A DNA stretch of 64,000 nucleotides from an uncultured Pseudomonadota bacterium (GCA_937920275.1 CALGVD010000136.1:1-64000), one strand, 5' to 3'; positions 25,602 to 37,020 are shown, counted from the stretch's first letter. A program made the numbers and translations. Notes: generated by a model not told the origin, from the letters alone.

Positions 25602-25648
25602 GTTAACACATCGCACGCGGGTACCCGGGACGACGGCAGCAAGTTAAC
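25602..25648. promoter_or_regulatory. Paired GTTAAC palindromes between pyrC and aceE
   Basis: GTTAAC occurs at 25602-25607 and 25643-25648, each in the context GTTAACA. The two are 41 bp apart, close to four helical turns, in DNA that is otherwise very GC-rich. Between them lies a perfect 10-bp palindrome CGGGTACCCG (25618-25627). The arrangement looks like a two-site operator allowing cooperative binding or looping. I did not see the PdhR consensus (ATTGGTNNNACCAAT). No clear -35/-10 pair was found for either gene. Confidence 0.4.
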
Positions 25649-25684
25649 ATACCCTTTTTCACAGATCTCTCGGCAGGCAATGGC

Positions 25685-28360
<2,676 letters not shown>

Positions 28361-28369
28361 GGCTGCACC

Positions 28370-29650
28370 GTGCCCCAGATCGATATCCGCGTACCTGACC
28401 TCGGCAGCTTCAAAGATGTCGCCGTCATCGAGTTGTTGGTCGCCCCGGGCGATACGATCGAGGTGGACACCCCGATCGCCACGCTCGAGACCGACAAGGC
28501 CACCATGGATGTGCCTTCGAGCGCTGCCGGCAAGGTCGTGGCCCTGCATCTCAGCCGCGGCATGAAGATGAACTCCGGCGATCTCGTCGCCACGATCGAG
28601 ACGGCCGCGGTTGCCGTTGTCGCCTCCGCGCCGCCCGCGGTCGCAGTGGTGGCTGCGCCGCCCGCATCGATGACCGCGGCACCGCCCGCAGCGGGCGCCG
28701 ATATGCGTCGGGACCTTGCTCCGATCGACGGGACGGGTTCCCTGGGCGCGCACGCGGGGCCTTCGGTCAGGCGGCTCGCCCGTGAACTCGGCGTCGATCT
28801 GTCGCGCGTCCCGGGCAGCGGCATCAAGGGTCGCATCAGTCACGAGGACGTCAAGGCCTGGGTCAAGCGGGCGCTGAGCGGTGCGCTGGCACCCGCCGCC
28901 CCAGCGTTGCCCAAGCTGCCGGTGGTCGATCATGCCGCGTTCGGGCCGGTGGAGACGCGGCCGCTGTCGCGCGTGCAGCGCATCTCCGGTCCGCGGTTGC
29001 AGGCGTCGTGGATCAACATCCCGCATGTCACGCAGTTCGACGAGGCCGACATCACCGATCTCGAGGCCCTGCGCCAGGCGCTGAAGCCCGAGGCCGCTGC
29101 TCAAGGGGTCAAGCTCACGCCGCTCGCGTTCGTGGTCGCGGCCTGTGTCCGTGCGTTGCAGGAGTTCCCGGGCTTCAACGCCTCGTTGGACGAGTCGGGG
29201 CAGAACCTGGTCTTCAAGAAATACTTCAACTTGGGGTTCGCCGCCGACACGCCGCAAGGGCTGATGGTGCCGGTCATCCGCGACGCTGACCGCAAAGATA
29301 TCTATGCGATCGCGCGTGACCTCGCGGCGCTTTCCGAGCGTGCCCGCAGCGGCAAGCTCGCGGCAGCCGACATGCAAGGCGGGTGTTTCACGGTCTCGAG
29401 TCTGGGAGGGATCGGCGGCACTGCGTTCACGCCCATCATCAATCCGCCCGAAGTCGCGATCCTCGGCGTATCGCGCTCGGTGATGCGGCCTGTCTGGCGC
29501 GACGGCGCGTTCGTCCCACGGCTGATGCTGCCGTTGTCCTTGTCCTACGATCACCGTGTCATCGACGGTGCTGCCGGCGTGCGCTTCACGAGCGGGCTCG
29601 CCCGTCGACTCGCCGAGCCCGCCGCCCTCGTCGCAGCGGCCACAGCCTGA
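28370..29650 (+). CDS. aceF: Pyruvate dehydrogenase E2 component, dihydrolipoamide acetyltransferase
   Basis: Core of the pyruvate dehydrogenase complex; transfers acetyl from lipoamide to CoA. Domain order in 426 residues: one lipoyl domain with the lipoylated Lys in ETDKATMDVP near residue 43, an Ala/Pro-rich linker, a peripheral-subunit-binding domain at about 127-163 (VRRLARELGVDLSRVPGSG), a second linker, and the catalytic domain ending LSYDHRVIDGAAG with the active His near 394. E. coli E2 has three lipoyl domains; only one is present here, but the downstream E3 carries another. Start is GTG with GAGG 8 nt upstream. Confidence 0.96.
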   Translation: MPQIDIRVPDLGSFKDVAVIELLVAPGDTIEVDTPIATLETDKATMDVPSSAAGKVVALHLSRGMKMNSGDLVATIETAAVAVVASAPPAVAVVAAPPASMTAAPPAAGADMRRDLAPIDGTGSLGAHAGPSVRRLARELGVDLSRVPGSGIKGRISHEDVKAWVKRALSGALAPAAPALPKLPVVDHAAFGPVETRPLSRVQRISGPRLQASWINIPHVTQFDEADITDLEALRQALKPEAAAQGVKLTPLAFVVAACVRALQEFPGFNASLDESGQNLVFKKYFNLGFAADTPQGLMVPVIRDADRKDIYAIARDLAALSERARSGKLAAADMQGGCFTVSSLGGIGGTAFTPIINPPEVAILGVSRSVMRPVWRDGAFVPRLMLPLSLSYDHRVIDGAAGVRFTSGLARRLAEPAALVAAATA

Positions 29651-29660
29651 GGTGTCCGTC

Positions 29661-31472
29661 ATGTCCGCCCAAGACATCAAGGTCCCCGATCTCGGCAGCT
29701 TCCAGGATGTGCCGGTCATCGATGTGCTGGTCCAGCCCGGCGATGTCGTCGAGGTGGATACGCCGCTGCTCACGCTCGAGACCGACAAAGCGACGATGGA
29801 TGTGCCTTCGCCGATCGCCGGGACGGTCGAAGCCATCACCGTCGTCCGCGGCGCCAAGGTGTCGACCGGCAGCGTGATCGCACGCATCGTCGCGTCGGCG
29901 TCGACGCCGACGTCGGCGTCGGCTGCAGCGGCACCGACACCGGCACCGGTGCCCGCAGGCACTGCAGTGCCCACAGTGCCCGCGGTGGTCGCTGCCGCCG
30001 CCGTCGCACCGGCAGCCGTTGCTGCGACGGCTCCCGTCGTGGAACTCGGGCCCGTGGCCGGGACCGATCGTCATGCCAAAGTATTGGTGCTCGGTGCGGG
30101 GCCGGGCGGCTACACCGCGGCGTTCCGTGCCGCGGATCTCGGGCTAGAGGTCACCCTGGTCGAGCGCTGGCCGGTGCTGGGTGGCGTCTGTCTCAATGTG
30201 GGCTGTATCCCCTCCAAGGCGCTGCTCCATGCGGCTCGCGTGGTCGATGAAGCCCAGGCGATGGCGGGCCATGGCATCTCTTTCGGACCGCCACAGATCG
30301 ACCTCGACAGGCTGCGCAGCTGGAAATCTTCCGTCGTCGGCAAACTCACCGGGGGGCTCTCCGGTCTCGCTCGCCAAAGAAAAGTGACGGTCATCCGGGG
30401 CGAGGGGCGTTTCGTCGCGCCGCGGGTGCTCGAGGTCACAGGCGAGGACGGCACGCAGCGCATCGGCTTCGACCACTGCATCATCGCAGCCGGTTCGGAG
30501 CCTGTGAGATTGCCGTTCGTGCCGGATGATCCGCGGGTGATGGACTCGACCGGCGCGCTCGAACTGCAGGACATCCCGCAGCGGCTGTTGGTGATCGGCG
30601 GTGGGATCATCGGGCTCGAGATGGGCTGCGTCTACGACGCGCTCGGCAGCAAGGTGAGCGTGGTCGAACTCATGGACCAGCTGATGCCGGGCGCGGATCC
30701 CGACCTCGTCAAGCCGCTCGAGAAGCGGCTGCGCAAGCGTTACGAGCAGATCCTGCTCGGCGTGAAGGTGCAGGCCGTCGAGGCGCTGCCGGAGGGGCTG
30801 CGCGTGACCTTCAGCGGCACGGGTGCACCGACGCCGCAGATCTACGATCGGGTGCTGGTGGCCGTCGGCCGACGGCCGAACGGGTCCGGTATCGGCGTCG
30901 AAGCGGCAGGATTGTCCGTCGATCCGCGCGGGTTCCTGAGCGTCGATCGGCAGATGCGCACGGCGCAGCCGCACATCTTCGCGATCGGTGACATCGTCGG
31001 TCAGCCGATGCTGGCCCACAAAGCGACCCACGAGGGCAAGGTCGCCGCCGAGGTGATCGCCGGTGAAAAGCGTGCCTTCGACGCGCGTGTGATCCCCTCG
31101 GTCGCGTACACCGACCCGGAGGTCGCCTGGGTCGGACTCACCGAGTCCGAAGCCAAGGCCAAGGGCATCGAGTATCAGAAAGGCAGTTTTCCTTGGGCGG
31201 CGAGCGGCCGGTCCTTGGCGCAGGGGCGCGATGAAGGGTTCACGAAATTGCTGTTCGATCCGCAGACCCATCGGGTGCTCGGTGGCGGTATCGTCGGCAG
31301 CAGCGCGGGTGAACTGATCGGCGAAGTGGCGCTTGCGATCGAGATGGGCGCCGATGCCGCCGACATCGGTCTCACCATCCATCCGCATCCGACGCTGTCC
31401 GAGTCGGTCGCGATGTCGGCGGAGGCCTTCGAGGGCACCCTCACCGATCTTTATCTGCCGAAGCGGAAGTAG
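29661..31472 (+). CDS. lpd: Dihydrolipoamide dehydrogenase E3 with N-terminal lipoyl domain
   Basis: FAD flavoenzyme that reoxidises dihydrolipoamide for the pyruvate dehydrogenase complex. The 603-residue protein starts with a lipoyl domain closely like that of the neighbouring E2 (KVPDLGSFQDV, ETDKATMDVP). A long Ala/Pro/Thr/Val linker follows, then the E3 body: FAD motif VLGAGPGGYTAAFRAADLG, redox disulfide GGVCLNVGCIPSK near residue 176, and the active-site HPHPTLSE near the C-terminus. Lipoyl-E3 fusions of this kind are known from Neisseria and several beta- and gammaproteobacteria. ATG 29661 follows GAGG by 8 nt. The final five codons with the stop are duplicated in tandem just beyond the gene. 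Confidence 0.96.
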   Translation: MSAQDIKVPDLGSFQDVPVIDVLVQPGDVVEVDTPLLTLETDKATMDVPSPIAGTVEAITVVRGAKVSTGSVIARIVASASTPTSASAAAAPTPAPVPAGTAVPTVPAVVAAAAVAPAAVAATAPVVELGPVAGTDRHAKVLVLGAGPGGYTAAFRAADLGLEVTLVERWPVLGGVCLNVGCIPSKALLHAARVVDEAQAMAGHGISFGPPQIDLDRLRSWKSSVVGKLTGGLSGLARQRKVTVIRGEGRFVAPRVLEVTGEDGTQRIGFDHCIIAAGSEPVRLPFVPDDPRVMDSTGALELQDIPQRLLVIGGGIIGLEMGCVYDALGSKVSVVELMDQLMPGADPDLVKPLEKRLRKRYEQILLGVKVQAVEALPEGLRVTFSGTGAPTPQIYDRVLVAVGRRPNGSGIGVEAAGLSVDPRGFLSVDRQMRTAQPHIFAIGDIVGQPMLAHKATHEGKVAAEVIAGEKRAFDARVIPSVAYTDPEVAWVGLTESEAKAKGIEYQKGSFPWAASGRSLAQGRDEGFTKLLFDPQTHRVLGGGIVGSSAGELIGEVALAIEMGADAADIGLTIHPHPTLSESVAMSAEAFEGTLTDLYLPKRK

Positions 31473-31487
31473 CCGAAGCGGAAGTAG
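31458..31487. repeat. 15-bp tandem duplication spanning the lpd stop codon
   Basis: CCGAAGCGGAAGTAG is present twice head to tail (31458-31472 and 31473-31487). The first copy encodes the last residues PKRK and the stop of lpd; the second repeats the same in frame, giving a backup stop. It reads as a recent slippage event. Confidence 0.9.
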
Positions 31488-31498
31488 GCGAGCGGGGC

Positions 31499-31930
31499 TC
31501 ACGCCAGCCGACGGAGGTCCTCGAGGTAAGCCTGCTCGTCGGGCAATCGTGCTGCCCGTTGCGCCTCCCAGATCGCGCGACCGAGCGCCTCCATCATGCG
31601 GTGCTCGGCTTCCATCTGCCCATGGCGGGCGGCCAGACGGGCGTGGATGAGGGCGATCCCCGCCGGTCGGTCCGTACCGACCTGCTCGCGCAAGGCCAGA
31701 TGCATCGACAGATGCAGGAAGGGATTGCCCACGCCGGCTTCTGGTGTGAACTCCGCAGCGAGTGCGCGCTCGCCCTGTTCCAACCAAGCGTGATACTCGG
31801 GATGGCCCTGCAGGACATCGACGAGTTGCGCCTCGAGCGGCGTGAGCGGTAGGCCGTCGCGGCCGCGGCGCCAGGCGTCGAGCCAGCCGCGTCTCAGTTC
31901 ATCCCGGGAGTGGTCGAAAAAGGGGCTCAT
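31499..31930 (-). CDS. DUF1841 family protein
   Basis: Soluble 143-residue protein of unknown function. Family features are SPFFDHSRDELRRGWLDAWRR at the start, LTPLEAQLVDVLQGHPEYH and NPFLHLSMHLALREQVGTDRP, with a largely helical, charged composition. The start ATG overlaps the nth stop (ATGA), so it is translationally coupled to nth in the metG-rnfB-nth run. The track ORF begins in nth and was trimmed to this ATG. Nothing visible suggests an enzyme active site. Confidence 0.85.
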   Translation of the reverse strand: MSPFFDHSRDELRRGWLDAWRRGRDGLPLTPLEAQLVDVLQGHPEYHAWLEQGERALAAEFTPEAGVGNPFLHLSMHLALREQVGTDRPAGIALIHARLAARHGQMEAEHRMMEALGRAIWEAQRAARLPDEQAYLEDLRRLA

Positions 31931-32586
31931 CTCGGCTCCGCGCAAGGGTCTGTCGCGCGGGTCTTGCGCTTGAATGCGCAGAGATCGGCGATCGGGCACG
32001 CCGGGCAATCGGGCTTGCGCGCCTTGCAGATGTATCGACCGTGCAGGATCAACCAATGGTGGGCGTCCATCAGGTACGGCGCGGGCACGGCGCGCAGCAG
32101 CTTCTTCTCGACGGCGAGCGGGGTGCGCCCCGGTGCGAGGCCGGTGCGGTTGGCGACCCGGAAGATATGGGTGTCCACCGCCATGGTCGGCTCGCCGAAC
32201 GCCGTGTTGAGCACGACATTGGCGGTCTTGCGGCCGACTCCGGGCAGCGCCTCCAGCGCTTCGCGGGTGCGCGGCACTTCGCCGCTGTGCCGCTCGAGCA
32301 GCAGCCCGCAGGTGGCGATCACATTCCTGGCTTTGGTCTTGTAGAGACCGATGGTGCGTATCAGTTCGGCGAGCCGTGGTTCGCCGAGCGCCCGCATCTC
32401 CGCGGGCGTCGCGGCCGCCACGAACAGTTTGCGGGTTGCGAGGTTCACGCTGCGGTCTGTGGCTTGCGCCGAGAGGATCACCGCGATCAGCAGTTCGAAG
32501 GCGTTGCGATACTCAAGTTCGGTGGTGGGCTTCGGATTGCGCGCACGCAACCGCTCGAACATCGCCTCGCGCGCCTCGGGCTTCAT
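31927..32586 (-). CDS. nth: Endonuclease III
   Basis: DNA glycosylase/AP lyase that removes oxidised pyrimidines. The 219-residue protein has the helix-hairpin-helix LPGVGRKTANVVLNTAFG with the catalytic Lys, the catalytic Asp in AVDTHIFRVANR, and a C-terminal 4Fe-4S loop CKARKPDCPACPIADLC with exact C-X6-C-X2-C-X5-C spacing. ATG 32586 overlaps the rnfB stop; the longer track ORF runs back into rnfB. Confidence 0.97.
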   Translation of the reverse strand: MKPEAREAMFERLRARNPKPTTELEYRNAFELLIAVILSAQATDRSVNLATRKLFVAAATPAEMRALGEPRLAELIRTIGLYKTKARNVIATCGLLLERHSGEVPRTREALEALPGVGRKTANVVLNTAFGEPTMAVDTHIFRVANRTGLAPGRTPLAVEKKLLRAVPAPYLMDAHHWLILHGRYICKARKPDCPACPIADLCAFKRKTRATDPCAEPR

Positions 32587-33206
32587 GGCGCATCGCCTCG
32601 GAGATCGGGCAACGGCATCCGCCCGTCGGCACGCGCCTTGCGTTCGGCAAGCCGCAGCAAGCGTGCCTGCTCGCGGTGTCCACGGCGGACGAGGTGGGCG
32701 TCGTAGCGCCGCAGGTTCTCCGCCGGTGACGGCGCCGCCGCGGTGGGCTTCGCTTCGCTGCGAGGGAGCAGGGTGATGCAGTCGACTGGACAGGGGGCGA
32801 TGCAGAGCTCGCAGCCCGTGCACAGTTCCACCAGCACAGTGTGCATCCGGCGCTGCGTACCGACGATGGCATCGACCGGACAGGGCGGCAGACAGCGCGC
32901 GCACCCGATGCAGCGTTCCTCGTCGATGTGTGCCACAAGTTCGGGACCTTCACTACCGCAGGCGGGGTCGAGCGGCTGAACCGGACGACCGGTGAGCGCC
33001 GCAAGGCGTACCAGGGTGTCGAGTCCACCGGGCGGGCAGCGGTTGATCTCCGCTTCGCCCGCTGCGATGGCCTCGGCATACGGACGGCAACCTTGGAATC
33101 CGCATCGGGTGCATTGCGTCTGCGGCAGCAACGCGTGGATCGCCTCGGCGTGGCGCCGAGCGGTGCCGAGTTCGAGACCGGCCGGCGGTAGCGTGGGCAG
33201 GCTCAC
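32583..33206 (-). CDS. Orphan RnfB-like ferredoxin
   Basis: Electron-transfer protein related to RnfB/RsxB. An N-terminal Fe-S domain shows CTRCGFQGCRPYAEAI, followed by two ferredoxin-type 4Fe-4S motifs, CIGCARCLPPCPVDAI and CTGCELCIAPCPVDCI, and a charged C-terminal tail. The hydrophobic membrane anchor that opens canonical RnfB is missing, and rnfA, C, D, G and E are absent, so it is probably a soluble ferredoxin and not part of an Rnf pump. GTG 33206 (207 residues), 10 bp after the metG stop, is the likeliest start although no good ribosome binding site precedes it. The neighbour is nth, another Fe-S protein, which it might serve. Confidence 0.82.
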   Translation of the reverse strand: MSLPTLPPAGLELGTARRHAEAIHALLPQTQCTRCGFQGCRPYAEAIAAGEAEINRCPPGGLDTLVRLAALTGRPVQPLDPACGSEGPELVAHIDEERCIGCARCLPPCPVDAIVGTQRRMHTVLVELCTGCELCIAPCPVDCITLLPRSEAKPTAAAPSPAENLRRYDAHLVRRGHREQARLLRLAERKARADGRMPLPDLRGDAP

Positions 33207-33216
33207 GATCGAAGGG

Positions 33217-35256
33217 TCAGCTGATCGCCATGCCGCCGGCTGCGCCGTCATCGGCCGACAGCAAGTAGACGCGGTCATCGCTGCCCGAGGCGCAGAGCAC
33301 CATGCCCTCGGAGACACCGAAGCGCATCTTGCGCGGTGCGAGGTTCGCGATCAACACGACCTTGCGTCCGACCAGGCTCGCGGCGGCATAGCTGCCTCGG
33401 ATACCGGAGAACACCGTGCGGCGCGTGCCACCGAGATCGAGCGTGAGCTTGAGGAGTTTGTCGGAGCCTTCCACCTCGCTCGCCTCGATCACCTCGGCCA
33501 CCCGCAGATCGAGCTTGGTGAAATCATCGAGGGTGATGGTGCCCGGCCCTGCAGCGGGTACGGCTGCCGCGGGCACGGCTGCGGCCGGCTTCACTGCGAC
33601 GGGCTTCACTGCGGCCGTCGCCGGCGCGAGCGGCGCTTCGACCAGCTCGGCCACGATCTTCGCATCGAGGCGCTGGGCCAGCGGCTCGTAAGGGGCGAGC
33701 GGCGTGCCGAGCAGCGGTGCGTCGATCTCATTCCATCTCGCCAAAGGCGTCTGCAGGAAGGCCGCAGCCTTGCAGGCCATCTGCGGCAGCACCGGGGCGA
33801 GGTAGAGCATCAGCACCCGGAACAGGTTCACCCCTTGGGTGGCGACCGCAAGCACCTCCGCGGCCTTGGCGGGGTCCTTGGCGAGCGCCCAGGGCTTGTG
33901 GGCATCCACATACTGGTTGGCGCGGTCTGCGAGCGCCATGATCTCGCGCATGGCCTGCGCGTAGTCGAGTTGCTCGTAGAGTGCGGCGATGCGCGGCGCC
34001 GCGGCCGTGAACTCCCCATACAGCGCAGGATCCGGTAGTTCGCTGGCGAGCACGCCGCCGCCCTTGGCGACGAAACCCGCGCAACGGCTGGCGATGTTCA
34101 CCAATTTGCCGACCAGGTCCGAGTTCACGCGCGCGGTGAAATCGCCGAGCGCGAGGTCGATGTCGTCGATGCCGGGGCCGAGTTTGGCGGCGAAGTAATA
34201 GCGCAGCGCCTCGGGCGGCAGGCGCTCAAGGTAGCGTCGGGCGGTGATGAAGGTGCCGCGCGACTTCGACATCTTCTGGCCGTCGATCGTGAGGAAGCCA
34301 TGGACGTGCACCGCCGTCGGCCGCCGCATGCCGGACCCGTGCAGCACGGCCGGCCAGAAAAGCGTGTGGAAGTAGCTGATGTCCTTGCCGATGAAGTGAT
34401 GCAGTTCGATGTCGCTGTCGACCTTGAGGAATGCATCGATGTCGAGACCTTGCGCATCGCAGAGCGCCTTCAGGCTGCCGAGATAACCGATCGGCGCATC
34501 GAACCAGACATAGAAATATTTGCCGGGATGGCCGGGGATCTCGAAGCCGAAGTAGGGCGCGTCGCGTGAGATGTCCCAGTCCTGCAGACCGGCCTCGAAC
34601 CATTCGGCGAGCTTGGCGCGCACCGGTGCCTGCAGCGCTCCGCTCGCCACCCATTCGCGCAGCATCGGCTCGAACCGGCCTAGGGCGAAGAAGAGATGCT
34701 CGGACTCGCGCCAGACGGGCGTGCTGCCCGAGAGCGTCGAACGCGGATCGATGAGATCGGCCGGGGCGTAGGTCGCGCCGCAGGCCTCGCAGGAATCGCC
34801 GTACTGGTCGGGCGCCTTGCAGCGCGGGCAGGTGCCCCGGACGAAGCGGTCCGGGAGGAACATCCCTGCCTGCTCATCGTAGGCTTGGCGCACGCTGCGT
34901 TGGGTGATGTGGCCTGCGGCCTTCAGGCGGCCGAACATGAGGTCGGTGAAATGCCGGTTCTCGGGGCTATGGGTGGTGTGGAACCAGTCGTGGCCGACGA
35001 GGAAGCCTTGATAGTCGGCGCGGTGCTCCGCTGCGACGCGGGCGATCAGGGCTTCGGGGGTGATGCCCTCCGACTGGGCCTTGATCATGACCGGCGTGCC
35101 GTGGGTGTCCTCGGCGCAGACATAGCGTGCCTCGTGGCCGAGCAACTTCTGGAAGCGCACCCAGACATCGGTCTGGAGCGCTTCGATGATGTGTCCGAGG
35201 TGCAGCGGGCCGTTGGCGTAAGGCAGGGCGCTGGTGACAAGGATGCGGCGTGTCAT
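33217..35256 (-). CDS. metG: Methionyl-tRNA synthetase
   Basis: Charges tRNA-Met with methionine. It is class I, 679 residues, with HLGH (HIGH motif) in ALPYANGPLHLGHIIEALQ and KMSKSRGTFI near residue 328. A four-cysteine zinc knuckle GTCPRCKAPDQYGDSCEACG lies near residue 145. After an Ala/Pro/Val/Lys linker the C-terminal tRNA-binding OB domain is present (LDLRVAEVIEASEV, ANLAPRKMRFGVSEGM). It is first in the run metG-rnfB-nth-DUF1841. The ATG lacks a ribosome binding site and is preceded by GATAAT-N6, predicting a leaderless message. Confidence 0.97.
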   Translation of the reverse strand: MTRRILVTSALPYANGPLHLGHIIEALQTDVWVRFQKLLGHEARYVCAEDTHGTPVMIKAQSEGITPEALIARVAAEHRADYQGFLVGHDWFHTTHSPENRHFTDLMFGRLKAAGHITQRSVRQAYDEQAGMFLPDRFVRGTCPRCKAPDQYGDSCEACGATYAPADLIDPRSTLSGSTPVWRESEHLFFALGRFEPMLREWVASGALQAPVRAKLAEWFEAGLQDWDISRDAPYFGFEIPGHPGKYFYVWFDAPIGYLGSLKALCDAQGLDIDAFLKVDSDIELHHFIGKDISYFHTLFWPAVLHGSGMRRPTAVHVHGFLTIDGQKMSKSRGTFITARRYLERLPPEALRYYFAAKLGPGIDDIDLALGDFTARVNSDLVGKLVNIASRCAGFVAKGGGVLASELPDPALYGEFTAAAPRIAALYEQLDYAQAMREIMALADRANQYVDAHKPWALAKDPAKAAEVLAVATQGVNLFRVLMLYLAPVLPQMACKAAAFLQTPLARWNEIDAPLLGTPLAPYEPLAQRLDAKIVAELVEAPLAPATAAVKPVAVKPAAAVPAAAVPAAGPGTITLDDFTKLDLRVAEVIEASEVEGSDKLLKLTLDLGGTRRTVFSGIRGSYAAASLVGRKVVLIANLAPRKMRFGVSEGMVLCASGSDDRVYLLSADDGAAGGMAIS

Positions 35257-35317
35257 CCGCGGATTATCGCACAGGGGCAGGGCAGTCCCGGCCGCAACCC
35301 GCTAGAATCCGCGGATG
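35254..35317. promoter_or_regulatory. Mirror-image leaderless-type promoters of metG and apbC
   Basis: CATCCGCGGATT (35254-35265) and AATCCGCGGATG (35306-35317) are perfect 12-bp inverted repeats. Each contains the start codon of its gene, a CCGCGG spacer of exactly six bases and the AAT end of a -10-like hexamer: GATAAT for metG, TAGAAT for apbC. With a -10 ending six bases before the ATG, transcription would begin on the start codon in both directions. Neither gene has a Shine-Dalgarno sequence here, and no -35 match is visible. Confidence 0.55.
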
Positions 35318-36457
35318 TCCCGTGGATCCTCAAGCCCTGCACCGCTCGATGAGGCGATGATCGCGGCGCAGGTCGGTCAGTTCGTCGAACCCCACCTCCG
35401 CCAGACGCTCGCCGAAGCGCGGGCGGTCCGCAGTTGCCGCCTCGAACAGTCCGGTTCCGGTACGCTTCGCCTGCACCTGCAGATCGAGCTCGGTTTTCCG
35501 GCGGGCGGCTATTCGGCAGCCCTCGAAGCCTTGCTCGCCGCCCATCTCGCGCCGTTGTTCGCGGCGCACGGTGCCGTCCCCGAGATCGTCCTCGAGCTGC
35601 GGCACAAGATCGCCTCGCATGCGGTACAGCGCGGACTCACCCCGCTTCCCGGCATCTCCAATGTCGTCGCGGTCGCCTCGGGCAAGGGCGGGGTCGGCAA
35701 GTCCACCGTGGCCGTGAACCTCGCGCTCGCGTGGGCGGCGCAGGGGGCGCGGGTCGGCTTGTTGGATGCTGATATCTATGGGCCCAGTCAGCCCATCATG
35801 CTCGGGTTGCAGGGTCAACGGCCCTCGACGCGCGATGGCAAACGACTGATCCCCTTGTCAGCCCATGGCGTCGTGGCCATGTCGATCGGGTTCCTGGTCG
35901 ATGTCGAGCAGCCACTCGTGTTGCGCGGCCCGATGGTGACCTCCGCCCTCAACCAACTGCTCAGCGATACCGACTGGGGCGACCTCGACTACCTCGTCGT
36001 CGACCTGCCGCCCGGCACGGGCGATATCCAGTTGACCCTCTCGCAGCGGGTGCCGCTCTCGGGCGCGGTCATCGTCACCACGCCGCAGGACATCGCGCTT
36101 GCCGATGCGCGCAAAGGTCTGCGGATGTTCGAGAAGGTCAACGTGCCGGTGCTCGGCATCGTCGAGAACATGGCGCTGCATGTCTGCAGCCAATGCGGTC
36201 ATGCGGAACCGGTGTTCGGTGAGGGCGGCGGCGCACGCATGGCCGCCCAGTACGGTGTGCAATTGCTCGGTTCGTTGCCGCTCGATGGGCGCATCCGTGC
36301 CGAAGCCGACAGCGGTCGCCCGAGCGTGGTCGCCGATCCCGCGAGCCCCAGGGCGCTCGCCTATCTCGAGCTCGCCCGGCACGCCGCCGGTGAACTCTCC
36401 CGCCGCAGCCGCGACCGCAGCGCTGCGTTCCCGAAGATCGTCGTCGAGGATACATGA
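35315..36457 (+). CDS. apbC: Iron-sulfur cluster carrier protein ApbC/Mrp
   Basis: P-loop ATPase that carries and transfers 4Fe-4S clusters. The 380 residues comprise an N-terminal MIP18-like (DUF59) region (about 12-95) and the Mrp domain with the deviant Walker [19 protein letters not shown] near residue 130. [29 protein letters not shown] and the cluster-binding CSQCGH near residue 290 follow. It is divergent from metG and overlaps the dcd start at its stop. ATG 35315 is preceded by TAGAAT-N6. Confidence 0.95.
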   Translation: MSRGSSSPAPLDEAMIAAQVGQFVEPHLRQTLAEARAVRSCRLEQSGSGTLRLHLQIELGFPAGGYSAALEALLAAHLAPLFAAHGAVPEIVLELRHKIASHAVQRGLTPLPGISNVVAVASGKGGVGKSTVAVNLALAWAAQGARVGLLDADIYGPSQPIMLGLQGQRPSTRDGKRLIPLSAHGVVAMSIGFLVDVEQPLVLRGPMVTSALNQLLSDTDWGDLDYLVVDLPPGTGDIQLTLSQRVPLSGAVIVTTPQDIALADARKGLRMFEKVNVPVLGIVENMALHVCSQCGHAEPVFGEGGGARMAAQYGVQLLGSLPLDGRIRAEADSGRPSVVADPASPRALAYLELARHAAGELSRRSRDRSAAFPKIVVEDT

Positions 36458-37020
36458 GCATCAAGTCCGATCATTGGATCCGTCGGATGGCGGCCGAGCA
36501 CGGCATGATCGATCCGTTCGAGCCCGGCCAAGTGCGCGCCGTGGACGGTCGGCGCATCATCTCGTACGGCACCTCGAGCTACGGCTACGATGTCCGTTGC
36601 GCGCGTGAGTTCAAGATATTCACCAACATCAACTCCACCATCGTCGATCCCAAAGCCTTCGACGAGAAGAGCTTCGTGGATGTCGATTCGGATGTCTGCA
36701 TCATCCCGCCGAACTCGTTCGCGCTCGCGCGCACCGTGGAGTTCTTCCGCATCCCGCGCAGCGTCCTGACGATCTGCCTCGGTAAGTCGACCTATGCCCG
36801 TTGCGGCATCATCGTCAACGTGACGCCGCTCGAGCCCGAGTGGGAGGGACATGTGACGCTCGAGTTCTCCAACTCGACGCCGCTGCCCGCCAAGATCTAC
36901 GCCAACGAGGGTGTGGCGCAGATGCTGTTCTTCGAGAGCGACGAGGTCTGTGCGACCTCCTACAAGGACCGCGGCGGCAAGTACCAAGGCCAGCAGGGCG
37001 TCACGCTGCCCCGCACCTGA
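36454..37020 (+). CDS. dcd: dCTP deaminase
   Basis: Deaminates dCTP to dUTP, the main source of dUMP for thymidylate in enteric-type bacteria. The 188-residue trimeric enzyme shows [21 protein letters not shown], the catalytic block [31 protein letters not shown] (with the active Glu), and [18 protein letters not shown] at the C-terminus. The ATG overlaps the apbC stop. The arrangement apbC-dcd is common in gammaproteobacteria. Confidence 0.97.
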   Translation: MSIKSDHWIRRMAAEHGMIDPFEPGQVRAVDGRRIISYGTSSYGYDVRCAREFKIFTNINSTIVDPKAFDEKSFVDVDSDVCIIPPNSFALARTVEFFRIPRSVLTICLGKSTYARCGIIVNVTPLEPEWEGHVTLEFSNSTPLPAKIYANEGVAQMLFFESDEVCATSYKDRGGKYQGQQGVTLPRT

